Source of the DNA: an uncultured Lachnospiraceae bacterium
GTDB lineage: Bacteria > Bacillota > Clostridia > Lachnospirales > Lachnospiraceae
Assembly: GCA_934364805.1 (NCBI GenBank)
Contig: CAKRMH010000012.1
Location: 1 to 64,000 of the forward strand
Length of the DNA: 64,000 nucleotides
Reading direction: 5' to 3'
A program made the translations under genes and the position numbers. This document shows positions 8,861-17,577 of this stretch, piece after piece. The first letter of the stretch is position 1. Every line of letters begins with the position of its first letter. The notes under the pieces are model-generated. The model was not told where the DNA came from, ran no database searches, and saw only the letters and a list, made by a program, of their open reading frames with translations.

Positions 8861-8890
8861 ATTATATATGACGTGGTAAAATATTTGCAA
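8861..8890 (-). promoter_or_regulatory. promoter of tex
   Basis: TTGCAA and TATAAT on the minus strand with an 18-bp spacer, about 35 bp upstream of the tex start codon. The same short gap must also hold the promoter of the divergent DUF4190 gene. Confidence 0.65.
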
Positions 8891-8894
8891 GAGC

Positions 8895-8913
8895 GCCCGG
8901 ACAAAAGCCGGGC
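8895..8913 (+). other. GC hairpin in the 5' leader of the DUF4190 gene
   Basis: GCCCGG/CCGGGC stem with a 7-base loop, 8 bp ahead of the GGAGG ribosome site of the next gene. No T-run follows. It may stabilise the mRNA 5' end or tune ribosome access. Confidence 0.4.
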
Positions 8914-8931
8914 ATTTGGAGGTTACTTTTT

Positions 8932-9315
8932 ATGCAATACTCAAATTATCAATCCGGTTCCATGTACCAGCCGCCTGCACCAAATAAACGTTCAGCCGGG
9001 ATGGAGACAGCTGCTTTCGTACTTGGCATCGTTTCACTTGCAACCTGTGCGTGTATCTATACTTCTGTCGTCTGTGGTGCACTTGCAATCATGTTTGCAT
9101 TGCTTTCTAAAGGTGGCGCTACATCAATGAGTAATCGCGCACGTTATGCACTGATTCTTGGTCTGATCGGTCTGATCTCAACCATCATTATGTATACGAC
9201 AACTTTTGCCTACGCAATCCACACCTATGGCAGCATTGAGAATCTGCTGAAGGAATACTGCAATCTGACCGGAATGGATTTTAACGAATTATATGGAGAT
9301 CTTTTTGCACAGTAA
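8932..9315 (+). CDS. DUF4190-type small membrane protein
   Basis: A 127-residue protein with a Tyr/Pro/Gln-rich cytoplasmic N-terminus (about 22 residues), then two to three hydrophobic segments: GMETAAFVLGIVSLATCACIY-type first helix with the paired GIVSL and ILGLIGLI blocks that mark DUF4190 proteins. Start follows GGAGG with 9-bp spacing. No known function; such proteins often sit beside DUF2752 and TM2 proteins, and a DUF2752 gene is indeed convergent 6 bp away. Confidence 0.8.
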   Translation: MQYSNYQSGSMYQPPAPNKRSAGMETAAFVLGIVSLATCACIYTSVVCGALAIMFALLSKGGATSMSNRARYALILGLIGLISTIIMYTTTFAYAIHTYGSIENLLKEYCNLTGMDFNELYGDLFAQ

Positions 9316-9321
9316 AATACC

Positions 9322-9744
9322 TTATCCCGGGATCTGGATTCCATAACGGATCAATAACATATTTTGCACAATGCAGTTTACAAGAATGATTACAAGACCA
9401 ATCCACAGATAGATCATGCGAAAATGCATACCTGTTTTTCTATGACTTATTTTTCCGATCGTCTGACTGACCATAAATATGGTTCCAAGAAAAAATGTAT
9501 AACATACAAACGGATGCTGCCGGAGTGACAAAAGCAGTCTGCCATGCATCAATGCACGCACGGCTCTTGTTCCGCCACAGCCTGGGCAATACAGTCCTGT
9601 AAGCATATGGAATGCACATGGCGGATAGTATGCCATGAGACGGACTCCTGTTATTTTTTCTATTAAGACATAGATGACTGCGGCTGTGATAAGCAGCCAG
9701 CCCGCAATATAAAAGCCGCGATCGATCTCTGGATTTGTTTTCAT
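9322..9744 (-). CDS. DUF2752 family membrane protein
   Basis: A 140-residue protein with about three to four helices and the family signature CPGCGGTRA near residue 58, preceded by PPCAFHMLTGLY. The conserved cysteines hint at metal or redox chemistry, but no role is established. ATG at 9744 is chosen because GGAG lies 7 bp upstream; an in-frame ATG six codons earlier lacks a ribosome site. Confidence 0.88.
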   Translation of the reverse strand: MKTNPEIDRGFYIAGWLLITAAVIYVLIEKITGVRLMAYYPPCAFHMLTGLYCPGCGGTRAVRALMHGRLLLSLRQHPFVCYTFFLGTIFMVSQTIGKISHRKTGMHFRMIYLWIGLVIILVNCIVQNMLLIRYGIQIPG

Positions 9745-9773
9745 TCTTTTTCTCCATATCAACTATTTTAGTC

Positions 9774-9803
9774 AGTATACACATACTTTTATTTTTTTGT
9801 CAA
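9774..9803 (-). promoter_or_regulatory. promoter of the DUF2752 gene
   Basis: TTGACA and TATACT on the minus strand, 18-bp spacer, about 30 bp before the start codon. Confidence 0.8.
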
Positions 9804-9831
9804 AAATACAATCAAAGGAGTACCTATTTTT

Positions 9832-10605
9832 ATGAACCGATCTTCCAAAGAATTAAAAAGACTTGCCAGAGAGAATCTGACCGGTCACTATTCTACCCCG
9901 ATGGGAGCTTTCGTCTGTGCAGGTGCCATCAGCCTTGCCATTGAACTTCCATTTTCCATGCTGCAGAATAACACTCAGACAACCACTCAGACTGTCGTAT
10001 TTGCTCTGGCTGAATTTCTGATCGGACTGCTTAGTTCTATTTTGATCGTTGGTCAGTTTCGTGTCCACCTTTCCATGGCACGGAAACAGCCTTATGAACT
10101 CAATCAGCTTTTCTATGGATTCAAAAATCATCCGGACCGGATTATTATATGTTCCCTTCTGGTTACAATATTTACTGGACTTGCATGCATTCCCGTGATC
10201 TGTGGAACCCTTCTGTTTGTTCTAAGAAACGGGATCGCAAGCGGCATTATTTTTGCAGTCACCCTGATCATCAGCCTGATCTTATGCATTCTGCTCCAGC
10301 TGATGTTCCAGCAGATCTATTTCCTGCTGCTTGACCGCCAGGACTTAAGTTCCATGGGCTGCATAAAGGAATCTGCCCGTCTTATGAAAGGACACAAGGG
10401 ACGCCTGTTCTATATTGTTTTAAGTTTTCTTGGCATGGATATCCTTGTTCTCCTTTCACTTGGCATTGGCTCACTCTGGATCATGCCATATCAGTCCCAG
10501 ACTTATACACTTTTCTATCTGGATATCACCGGACAACTTCCGGAAGAGTCCGTATCCGGTTCTGCTCCACAGCAGGAGCAGCCAACATTTAACAAATATG
10601 TATAA
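9832..10605 (+). CDS. DUF975 family membrane protein
   Basis: A 257-residue integral membrane protein with the DUF975 opening MNRSSKELKRLARENLTGHY, then about five to six helices. Start has AAAGGAG 12 bp upstream. The C-terminal 20 residues are hydrophilic and Gln/Pro-rich. It is followed 34 bp later by the uracil permease, likely in the same transcript, but there is no reason to tie its role to uracil. Confidence 0.85.
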   Translation: MNRSSKELKRLARENLTGHYSTPMGAFVCAGAISLAIELPFSMLQNNTQTTTQTVVFALAEFLIGLLSSILIVGQFRVHLSMARKQPYELNQLFYGFKNHPDRIIICSLLVTIFTGLACIPVICGTLLFVLRNGIASGIIFAVTLIISLILCILLQLMFQQIYFLLLDRQDLSSMGCIKESARLMKGHKGRLFYIVLSFLGMDILVLLSLGIGSLWIMPYQSQTYTLFYLDITGQLPEESVSGSAPQQEQPTFNKYV

Positions 10606-10639
10606 ACACCTATAAAATACTTTAAGGAGGATTTTCATT

Positions 10640-12052
10640 ATGACTCACAAAAATGACGTAATTCGTGATGCAGGCGTGCTCGGTGTTCCAAAAATGCTTC
10701 TGCTCGGTCTGCAGCACATGTTTGCCATGTTTGGAGCAACCATCCTTGTCCCGATTCTGGTTAACAGCTACTTTGAAAGTTCCAGCCAGGTTCTTTCTGT
10801 TCAGGTAACACTGTTTTGTGCCGGCATCGGAACTTTATTCTTCCACCTTTGTTCCAAGTTCAAAGTCCCTGCTTTTCTTGGTTCATCCTTTGCATTTCTT
10901 GGTGGATTTGCTACTGTTGCCAATCTTGACTCCGGAATGTACGCCAATATGCCCGACATTGAAAAACTGCAGTATGCATGTGGCGGTATCGTTGTCGCAG
11001 GACTGTTATATCTGATTCTTGCGCTGATCATTAAACTGGCCGGTGTAAAACGTGTCATGCGTTTCCTTCCGCCGGTTGTAACCGGTCCGATCATCATCTG
11101 TATCGGATTAAGCCTTGCACCATCTGCTGTATCCAATGCATCAACGAACTGGCTGATCGCCCTGGTTGCACTTGCCGTTATCATCATCTTCAACATCTGG
11201 GGGAAAGGCATGTTTAAGATCATCCCGATTCTTCTCGGTGTTGTGATCTCCTATGCGTTTGCATTTCTTTTAAACAGTTTTGGTGTGACAAACCCGGATG
11301 GTTCTGTGATTCTGGACTTTACGAACGTTGCATCCGCAAGTATCGTCGGACTTCCACCTTTCCGCATCTGCAGATTTGACCTGACTGCAATCCTCGTTAT
11401 GGCTCCGATCGCAATTGCAACCATGATGGAGCATATCGGAGATATGTCTGCGATTTCTGCTACTGTCGGTCAGAATTTTATTGAAGATCCAGGCCTTCAC
11501 CGCACGCTGATCGGTGACGGTCTTGCAACTTCCTTCTCAGCCCTGATCGGTGGTCCGGCCAACACAACTTATGGAGAAAATACCGGAGTTCTGGAATTAA
11601 GCCGTGTACATGATCCTAAAGTTGTCCGTATTGCAGCATGCTATGCCATCGGTTTAAGTTTCATTCCGAAAGTTGCCGAAATCATCGGTTCCATGCCAGC
11701 CTCCATCATTGGCGGAGTCAGTTTCATTCTTTACGGAATGATCTCTGCAATCGGTGTCCGTAATGTTGTGGAAAATCATGTAGACTTTACCAAATCACGC
11801 AATCTGATCATCGCAGCTGTGATTCTGGTATCCGGTCTCGGTTTCTCCAACGGACTTACTTTCACCATTGCCGGAACATCCATCACACTGACCTCTCTTG
11901 CAATTGCGGCAATCGCCGGTGTTGTATTAAATGCAATCCTTCCTGGAAATGATTATGATTTCGGAAATGATCCTGAAGGAGATGCCTCCCGCGGTGTAGA
12001 TCTTCGTCCTCATGAACTGGAAGAAGAACTTCGCAAAGAAACGGAAAAATAA
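10640..12052 (+). CDS. uraA: uracil/xanthine permease family, probable uracil permease
   Basis: NCS2-family nucleobase:proton symporter of the cytoplasmic membrane; 470 residues against about 430 for the family, the excess being a hydrophilic C-terminal tail. It has the typical start LGVPKMLLLGLQHMFAMFGAT, the central MMEHIGDMSAISA with the conserved Glu-His pair near residue 263, and GGPANTTYGENTGV near 311. The last two point to the uracil branch. AAGGAGG precedes the start. A strong terminator follows. Confidence 0.92.
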   Translation: MTHKNDVIRDAGVLGVPKMLLLGLQHMFAMFGATILVPILVNSYFESSSQVLSVQVTLFCAGIGTLFFHLCSKFKVPAFLGSSFAFLGGFATVANLDSGMYANMPDIEKLQYACGGIVVAGLLYLILALIIKLAGVKRVMRFLPPVVTGPIIICIGLSLAPSAVSNASTNWLIALVALAVIIIFNIWGKGMFKIIPILLGVVISYAFAFLLNSFGVTNPDGSVILDFTNVASASIVGLPPFRICRFDLTAILVMAPIAIATMMEHIGDMSAISATVGQNFIEDPGLHRTLIGDGLATSFSALIGGPANTTYGENTGVLELSRVHDPKVVRIAACYAIGLSFIPKVAEIIGSMPASIIGGVSFILYGMISAIGVRNVVENHVDFTKSRNLIIAAVILVSGLGFSNGLTFTIAGTSITLTSLAIAAIAGVVLNAILPGNDYDFGNDPEGDASRGVDLRPHELEEELRKETEK

Positions 12053-12070
12053 GCGTACTTTATCTTATGG

Positions 12071-12112
12071 AAAAAACGCATGCTGGCAGGTTCCTGCTGG
12101 CATGCGTTTTTT
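12071..12112 (+). terminator. intrinsic terminator after uracil permease (bidirectional)
   Basis: Thirteen-base arms AAAAAACGCATGC/GCATGCGTTTTTT flank a 16-base loop with its own short pairing; T-runs occur on both strands, so it may also stop coaBC transcription coming from the other side. Confidence 0.92.
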
Positions 12113-12169
12113 CATACATTTTTACATACGTTACATTGTTGAGTTTCATTTTAAGTGCTTCACAAAACC

Positions 12170-13366
12170 TTATTTCCCGCTCTGTGTCAGGATCTCATCC
12201 ATGATTGCATCTGCAACTTCAGATTTTGACATGATCGGGAGTTCTTTTGCACCTGCTTTTGTGATCAGTGTTACGATATTCGTATCCGTACCAAATCCCG
12301 CACCACTTACTTTCAGATTGTTGGCAACGATCATATCCACGTTCTTCTTATCCAGTTTTGCAGTGGAATTCTCAACCATATGTTCCGTCTCCATTGAAAA
12401 TCCACAGATAAACTGTCCTTTTTTCCTGTGCTCGCCAAGATATTTCAGGATATCTTCCGTACGTTCGAGTTCAATGGAAGAATCTCCATCTTTTTTCTTG
12501 ATCTTTTCATCCGCAGGATTGACCGGACGATAGTCAGCTACTGCCGCCGCCTTGATCATGATATCCTGGCTGTCAGCTCTCGTTTTTACCTCTCTCGCCA
12601 TCTCTTCCGCTGAAGTTACCGGAACAACATCTACGAACATCGGAGGCTGGATTGCAACCGGTCCGCTTACAAGTGTAACCTCTGCGCCCCGACGCATACA
12701 GCATTCTGCCAGTGCATATCCCATTTTCCCCGTCGAATGATTGGTAATATACCGCACCGGATCAATCTTCTCCTGTGTCGGACCTGCTGTAATCAGCACA
12801 CGCTTTCCGGCAAGATCTTTCTCGCAGGCAATTTCTCTTAAAATATACTGAAGAAGTGTCTCCGGTTCCGGCATTTTGCCGGCTCCGGTATCCCCACATG
12901 CAAGATACCCGTTTGCCGGGTCAATAATCTCAAATCCATAGTGTTTCAGCTTCTCCAGATTGTCCTGTACAATCTGATTGGTATACATATTCGTATTCAT
13001 CGCAGGAGATACAAGCTTTGGACATTTTGCAGCAAGAATCGTTGTGGTCAGCATATCATCTGCAATTCCATTAGCCATCTTGCCGATCACATTCGCAGAT
13101 GCAGGTGCTACCATAAAAATGTCCGCACGTTTTGCAAGTGCAACATGCTCCACATTATACTGAAAATTACGATCAAATGTATCCACCAGACATTTATTGC
13201 TTGTCAGTGTCTCAAATGTGATCGGATTGATAAAATTCGTTGCATTCTGTGTCATGATGACATTCACGTCTGCATGAAGCTTAACCAGCGCACTCGCAAG
13301 ATACGCAATCTTATATGCAGCAATACTTCCTGTTACACCAAGCACAACTGTTTTTCCTTTCAGCAT
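12170..13366 (-). CDS. coaBC: bifunctional phosphopantothenoylcysteine decarboxylase/phosphopantothenate-cysteine ligase
   Basis: Makes 4'-phosphopantetheine for coenzyme A in two steps: ligation of cysteine to phosphopantothenate (CoaB) and FMN-dependent decarboxylation (CoaC). The 398-residue fusion has the flavodoxin-like N-half starting VVLGVTGSIAAYK, PAMNTNMY, and the active-site cysteine region YLACGDTGAGKM at about residue 160; the C-half begins VLITAGPTQEKIDPVRYITN at about 187. Normal length and complete. It lies 32 bp downstream of a pantothenate-type ECF gene in the same direction. Confidence 0.95.
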   Translation of the reverse strand: MLKGKTVVLGVTGSIAAYKIAYLASALVKLHADVNVIMTQNATNFINPITFETLTSNKCLVDTFDRNFQYNVEHVALAKRADIFMVAPASANVIGKMANGIADDMLTTTILAAKCPKLVSPAMNTNMYTNQIVQDNLEKLKHYGFEIIDPANGYLACGDTGAGKMPEPETLLQYILREIACEKDLAGKRVLITAGPTQEKIDPVRYITNHSTGKMGYALAECCMRRGAEVTLVSGPVAIQPPMFVDVVPVTSAEEMAREVKTRADSQDIMIKAAAVADYRPVNPADEKIKKKDGDSSIELERTEDILKYLGEHRKKGQFICGFSMETEHMVENSTAKLDKKNVDMIVANNLKVSGAGFGTDTNIVTLITKAGAKELPIMSKSEVADAIMDEILTQSGK

Positions 13367-13398
13367 AATATAAATCCTCCGTTTCGTTCCTATCCTTG

Positions 13399-14214
13399 TT
13401 ATTTCACCGGTTTGATCTTTGTAAGTACTACTCCGATCGCATATACGATCACCGCAGCAACGATCGCTTCAATTACGCCGTTAAAGCTGATCACACCACC
13501 AATTACGCCAAGTACCGCATTTGCGTCAATACTGAGTGCACTCGCATATGCATCTTTGTATAGAACGAAAATACCGCCCATAACTAACAGTGTGTTAATA
13601 AATGCTCCGGAAATTCCGGCATATACAAATGACAACACATTGGCATCCTTTTTCATGGCTGCAAACTGAAGTACGGCAAATATGACAACAGCGACGATGA
13701 TGCTGATGATCAGATTGGCGCTCTCAGCCATGTTTCCGGCTGACATTTTTGCGATAAAAGCATGAAGTCCAAATCCAAGCAGTACACATACTGCAAGATT
13801 TAAAATGATTCCCCAGATTTTTTTGTTTTCTGACGATAATGCTTTTTTGATCAGCATATATACAAAATATGGCAGTACACCTACTAAAATACGTGGTACA
13901 AAGCAGATGAATAAACTCTTAAAAATTCCTGCTGGTCCGACTACACTGCTCGCAAGTACCGGTGAAAATACAAATGCAGACAATGATGACGGCATAATCG
14001 TATTTTTAATAAAACTCGTGAATCCAAATACAAACCCAAGAAATGCTCCCTTTTTCGGGCCGCAGAAAAGGGATCCTAAGATTACCGGGATATGTATGAT
14101 CGTCGCATTGATTACTACAAGCGGGATATATCCCAATGGTGTGAATGCCATGATAATAATAATGGCAGTGAACAGACTGGTCAGTACCAGTTCCGACGTT
14201 TTGTTGTTTCGCAT
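13399..14214 (-). CDS. ECF transporter S component, pantothenate/CoA-precursor type
   Basis: A 271-residue membrane protein whose first part (VLTSLFTAIIIIMAFTPLGY, then IHIPVILGSLFCGPKKGAFLG) matches the PanT/CoaT-like ECF substrate-binding family. It is longer than the usual 190-210 residues because of two extra hydrophobic segments in the C-terminal half (about residues 135-185). Operon position before coaBC supports pantothenate or a CoA precursor as substrate; this is inference. The energising EcfAAT subunits are not in the window. Confidence 0.82.
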   Translation of the reverse strand: MRNNKTSELVLTSLFTAIIIIMAFTPLGYIPLVVINATIIHIPVILGSLFCGPKKGAFLGFVFGFTSFIKNTIMPSSLSAFVFSPVLASSVVGPAGIFKSLFICFVPRILVGVLPYFVYMLIKKALSSENKKIWGIILNLAVCVLLGFGLHAFIAKMSAGNMAESANLIISIIVAVVIFAVLQFAAMKKDANVLSFVYAGISGAFINTLLVMGGIFVLYKDAYASALSIDANAVLGVIGGVISFNGVIEAIVAAVIVYAIGVVLTKIKPVK

Positions 14215-14226
14215 TGCTTTTTCCTC

Positions 14227-14343
14227 TCATTCCAGGTAAGATCCGTTTTTGGTCTCTTCCTCTTTTTTTGCAAATGCAGCTATTTTGCATTTTTGTCTTT
14301 TCAGGACCAGATCACTTGATTCCGGAATCCGGTAACCAGTCAT
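14227..14343 (-). CDS. possible 38-residue leader ORF before the ECF gene
   Basis: An open frame of 38 codons beginning MTGYRIPESSDLVLKRQK and ending NGSYLE stops 12 bp before the ECF start codon. Its ATG lies within a base or two of the transcription start predicted from the TTTACA/TATTAT promoter, so it would be translated from a nearly leaderless mRNA. It has no ribosome site and no homologue I recognise. Could be chance. Confidence 0.3.
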   Translation of the reverse strand: MTGYRIPESSDLVLKRQKCKIAAFAKKEEETKNGSYLE

Positions 14344-14350
14344 CTTTCCC

Positions 14351-14379
14351 ATAATATCACTGCAATAATGATTTGTAAA
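14351..14379 (-). promoter_or_regulatory. promoter of the ECF-coaBC operon
   Basis: TTTACA and TATTAT on the minus strand with a 17-bp spacer, about 137 bp before the ECF start codon. Confidence 0.75.
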
Positions 14380-14382
14380 CGA

Positions 14383-14412
14383 AAACAGCCATGCCTTACG
14401 GCATGACTGTTT
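14383..14412 (-). terminator. intrinsic terminator after etfA
   Basis: AAACAGCCATGCC pairs with GGCATGACTGTTT across a 4-base loop (one mismatch). It ends the butyrate operon and abuts the next promoter. Confidence 0.85.
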
Positions 14413-14437
14413 CTATAAGTCTACCTGAGCAGGTAAA

Positions 14438-15484
14438 TTATTTACCTAATTCAGCTTTTAACTGAGCAGTAAGTGCTGGAACGATCTTGTTTAAATCTCC
14501 AACGATACCGTAATCAGCTACATCGAAGATTGGAGCATCAGCATCTTTGTTGATTGCAATGATGATGTCAGACTCTTCCATACCAGCTACGTGCTGGATT
14601 GCTCCGGAAATACCGATTGCAAAGTATACGTTTGGACGTACTGTTTTACCAGTCTGTCCTACCTGATAATCCTGTGCTAACCAGCCGTTCTCAACAGCGG
14701 CACGTGAGCAGCTTACCATTCCGCCTAATACGTCAGCAAGCTCTTTTAACATACCGAAGTTCTCAGCGCTTCCAACTCCACGGCCACCAGATACAAGGAT
14801 CTTAGCGTCCATGATGTTCTCAACGTTTCCAACTGCCTTAACAACTTCTTCGATCTCAACATATTTGTTGTTCTCTTTCAGTTCTGGATTGAACTCTACA
14901 ACGTTTGCTTTTGCACCTTCGATTGGAGCGATCTTCTGCATAACACCAGGACGAACAGTTGCCATCTGAGGACGGTTGTCCGGACAAGCGATCGTAGCAA
15001 TTGTGTTTCCACCGAATGCAGGACGAGTCATCAGTAACTGATTATGTTTCTGCTCATCTTCCTTACCTGGAACTGCTACTAATGGGAAATCTCCGATCTC
15101 AAGCATTGTACAGTCTGCAGTAAGACCTGTCTGTACTCTTGCTGATACAGTAGGACCTAAATCTCTACCGATTGCTGTAGCACCAACTAACATGATCTCT
15201 GGTTTGTACTCATTGATAACAGCTGTTAAAGCCTGTGCATATGGCTCAGTTCTGTATGTCTCTAATACTGGATTATCAACAACGATTACCTTATCAGCAC
15301 CATATACTGCTAACTGATCTGCTAAACCTTTTACGTTGGATCCAAGAAGTACTGCTGTTACCTCAGTATTTAAATCTTTTGCTAATTCTTTACCTTTTCC
15401 AATTAACTCAAAAGCGATTGGACTAATTTCATTGTCAACCTGCTGTGCGTAGATAAATACGCCCTTATATTCTTCTAAACCCAT
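14438..15484 (-). CDS. etfA: electron transfer flavoprotein, alpha subunit
   Basis: FAD-binding subunit of the EtfAB partner of butyryl-CoA dehydrogenase; the complex couples crotonyl-CoA reduction to ferredoxin reduction by flavin bifurcation in butyrate formers. The 348-residue protein has the N-terminal adenine-binding-like domain and the C-terminal FAD signature, ILVSGGRGVGS around residue 228 and the late AIGISGAIQHVAGM with IAINKDADAPIF. I prefer ATG at 15484 over in-frame GTG codons upstream because it matches the usual start. Last gene of the operon, 27 bp after etfB. Confidence 0.95.
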   Translation of the reverse strand: MGLEEYKGVFIYAQQVDNEISPIAFELIGKGKELAKDLNTEVTAVLLGSNVKGLADQLAVYGADKVIVVDNPVLETYRTEPYAQALTAVINEYKPEIMLVGATAIGRDLGPTVSARVQTGLTADCTMLEIGDFPLVAVPGKEDEQKHNQLLMTRPAFGGNTIATIACPDNRPQMATVRPGVMQKIAPIEGAKANVVEFNPELKENNKYVEIEEVVKAVGNVENIMDAKILVSGGRGVGSAENFGMLKELADVLGGMVSCSRAAVENGWLAQDYQVGQTGKTVRPNVYFAIGISGAIQHVAGMEESDIIIAINKDADAPIFDVADYGIVGDLNKIVPALTAQLKAELGK

Positions 15485-15511
15485 TTTTTTCACCACTTTT
15501 CTTTCAGAATG

Positions 15512-16294
15512 TTAGATTACATGTTTCTCTTTTAATTTGTCCATGATATAAGTTACGGATTCTGTTGGATCAAGAGTAACTTTTTCTCCAGCACCTTTAC
15601 GAACTTTATCAGAAGCTTTTGCGATCTTTGTTGGTGATCCCTTTAATCCAAGGTTTGAATCATCAACATCTTTCAGATCAGCTCTTCCCCAAACAGTTAC
15701 TTCTTTGTCATATGCATCGAAGATTCCGCCTGGAGTCATGTATCTAGGTGTGTTTAATTCAGAAAGTGCTGTAACTAAGCAAGGCATTTTTGCTTTCAGC
15801 ATATGGTATCTGTCTTCATACTGACGTTTTACTACAACAGAATCTCCCTCAACTTTGATATCCTCTGCATAAGAGATTACAGGGATTCCAAGATGCTCAG
15901 CGATCTGTGGTCCAACCTGTGCTGTATCTCCATCGATAGCCTGACGTCCTGTGATGATCAGATCATAATCGATGTTTCTTAATGCACCAGCGATTGTTGT
16001 AGATGTTGCCCATGTATCAGCTCCACCTAAAACTCTGTCTGTTACAAGTACTGCATGATCAGCTCCCATAGCTAATGCTTCACGAAGTACATCATCAGCT
16101 TTTGGAAGTCCCATAGTAAGTACAGTTACTTCTGCACCTGTCTGTTCTTTAATTCTTAATGCTGCCTCAAGACCAGCTTTGTCATCTGGGTTCATGATAG
16201 CAAGCATAGCTGCTCTATCAAGAGTTCCATCTGGGTTGAACTTAACGCCGCCCTTTGTATCAGGAACCTGTTTAATACATACTACGATTTTCAT
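15512..16294 (-). CDS. etfB: electron transfer flavoprotein, beta subunit
   Basis: Second Etf subunit; 260 residues, starting KIVVCIKQVPDT, with the conserved TGRQAIDGDTAQVGPQIAE loop near residue 115 that binds nucleotide or the bifurcating flavin. Adjacent bcd indicates a dedicated Bcd-EtfAB complex rather than a general Etf. Follows bcd by 53 bp. Confidence 0.96.
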   Translation of the reverse strand: MKIVVCIKQVPDTKGGVKFNPDGTLDRAAMLAIMNPDDKAGLEAALRIKEQTGAEVTVLTMGLPKADDVLREALAMGADHAVLVTDRVLGGADTWATSTTIAGALRNIDYDLIITGRQAIDGDTAQVGPQIAEHLGIPVISYAEDIKVEGDSVVVKRQYEDRYHMLKAKMPCLVTALSELNTPRYMTPGGIFDAYDKEVTVWGRADLKDVDDSNLGLKGSPTKIAKASDKVRKGAGEKVTLDPTESVTYIMDKLKEKHVI

Positions 16295-16347
16295 GTATTT
16301 GTTCTCCTTCTATCTTATTCTACAAGCTTTTATACCGCTCTTTGTGA

Positions 16348-17502
16348 TTACTTAAGTAATGAACCAGAAATAACCATACGCTGAACTTCTGAAGTTCCTT
16401 CGTAGATCTCTGTGATCTTAGCATCACGCATCATACGCTCAACATCGTATTCTCTGATGTATCCGTATCCACCGAATAACTGAACAACCTCTGTTGTTAC
16501 AGCCATTGCTGTTTCTGCTGCGAATAATTTAGCTTTGGCAGCTTCTACAGAGTAAACTTTCTGTGTAGCTTTTGCCATAGCAGCTTTGTATACTAACAAT
16601 TTAGCAGCTTCAATTCTTGTAGCCATATCAGCTAACTTGAACTGTGTATTCTGCTGCTGAGCGATAGATCTTCCGAACTGTTTTCTTTCTTTGGTGTAAG
16701 CGATTGCTCTCTCTAAAGCACCTTCTGCGATTCCAAGTGCCTGAGAAGCGATACCAATACGTCCACCATCCAGAGTATGCATAGCGATCGGGAAACCTTT
16801 TCCCTGTGGTCCTAAGATGTTCTCTTTTGGAATTCTGCAGTCTTCGAAAATTAATTCGTATGTAGAAGATCCACGGATACCCATCTTCTTCTCTTTTGTT
16901 CCGAAGGAGAATCCTGGAGCATCTTTATCTACGATAAATGCGGAGAAGTTCTTTTTCTTTCTTCCTCTCTTATCTTCTGTAATGCTTGTGATAGCGATTA
17001 CAATGTAAACATCAGCAACTTTACCGTTTGTGATGAAACATTTTGATCCGTTTAATACCCACTCGTCACCATCTAATACTGCTTTTGTCTGGCATCCCTG
17101 AGCATCTGTACCAGCGCCTGGCTCTGTTAAACCAAATGCACCGATCTTCTCTCCTGTTGCAAGTGGTCTTACATATTTCTGTTTCTGCTCTTCTGTTCCG
17201 TATGTCATGATCGGATCAATGCAGAGTGATGTATGTGCAGATACGACAACACCTGTTGTTGCGCATACTTTTGATAACTCTTCTACACACATAACGTATG
17301 TTAATGGATCACAGCCCTGTCCGCCATATTCCTTTGGAACCGGGATTCCCATGAATCCATATTTTGCCATTTTTGCTACTGTCTCAGCTGGGAACTGCTC
17401 TGTTTCATCAGTCTCCTGTGCGAGAGGTTTTACTTCTGTCTCAGCGAACTCTTTGAAAAGAGTGCGAGCCATCTCATGTTTCTTGTCTAAAGTGAAATCC
17501 AT
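16348..17502 (-). CDS. bcd: butyryl-CoA dehydrogenase (acyl-CoA dehydrogenase family)
   Basis: Reduces crotonyl-CoA to butyryl-CoA with FAD and EtfAB. The 384-residue protein has the acyl-CoA dehydrogenase signatures FGLTEPGAGTDA (about residue 122) and QLFGGYGYIREYDVERMMRD (about 340), with the catalytic base glutamate in EIYEGTSEVQ near residue 370. Complete and of normal length. The assignment to short-chain butyryl-CoA rests on the operon. Confidence 0.95.
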   Translation of the reverse strand: MDFTLDKKHEMARTLFKEFAETEVKPLAQETDETEQFPAETVAKMAKYGFMGIPVPKEYGGQGCDPLTYVMCVEELSKVCATTGVVVSAHTSLCIDPIMTYGTEEQKQKYVRPLATGEKIGAFGLTEPGAGTDAQGCQTKAVLDGDEWVLNGSKCFITNGKVADVYIVIAITSITEDKRGRKKKNFSAFIVDKDAPGFSFGTKEKKMGIRGSSTYELIFEDCRIPKENILGPQGKGFPIAMHTLDGGRIGIASQALGIAEGALERAIAYTKERKQFGRSIAQQQNTQFKLADMATRIEAAKLLVYKAAMAKATQKVYSVEAAKAKLFAAETAMAVTTEVVQLFGGYGYIREYDVERMMRDAKITEIYEGTSEVQRMVISGSLLK

Positions 17503-17577
17503 GATTTCCTATCCTCCTTGTTTTTCATAGGAAAATGCATTCCTGTACGGGGTGCATTTTCCTGATCTTTTTATTAA

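Noticed and set aside
10606..10640. Attenuator or purine/pyrimidine switch before the uracil permease
   Set aside because: The gap is only 34 bp and holds just a ribosome site.
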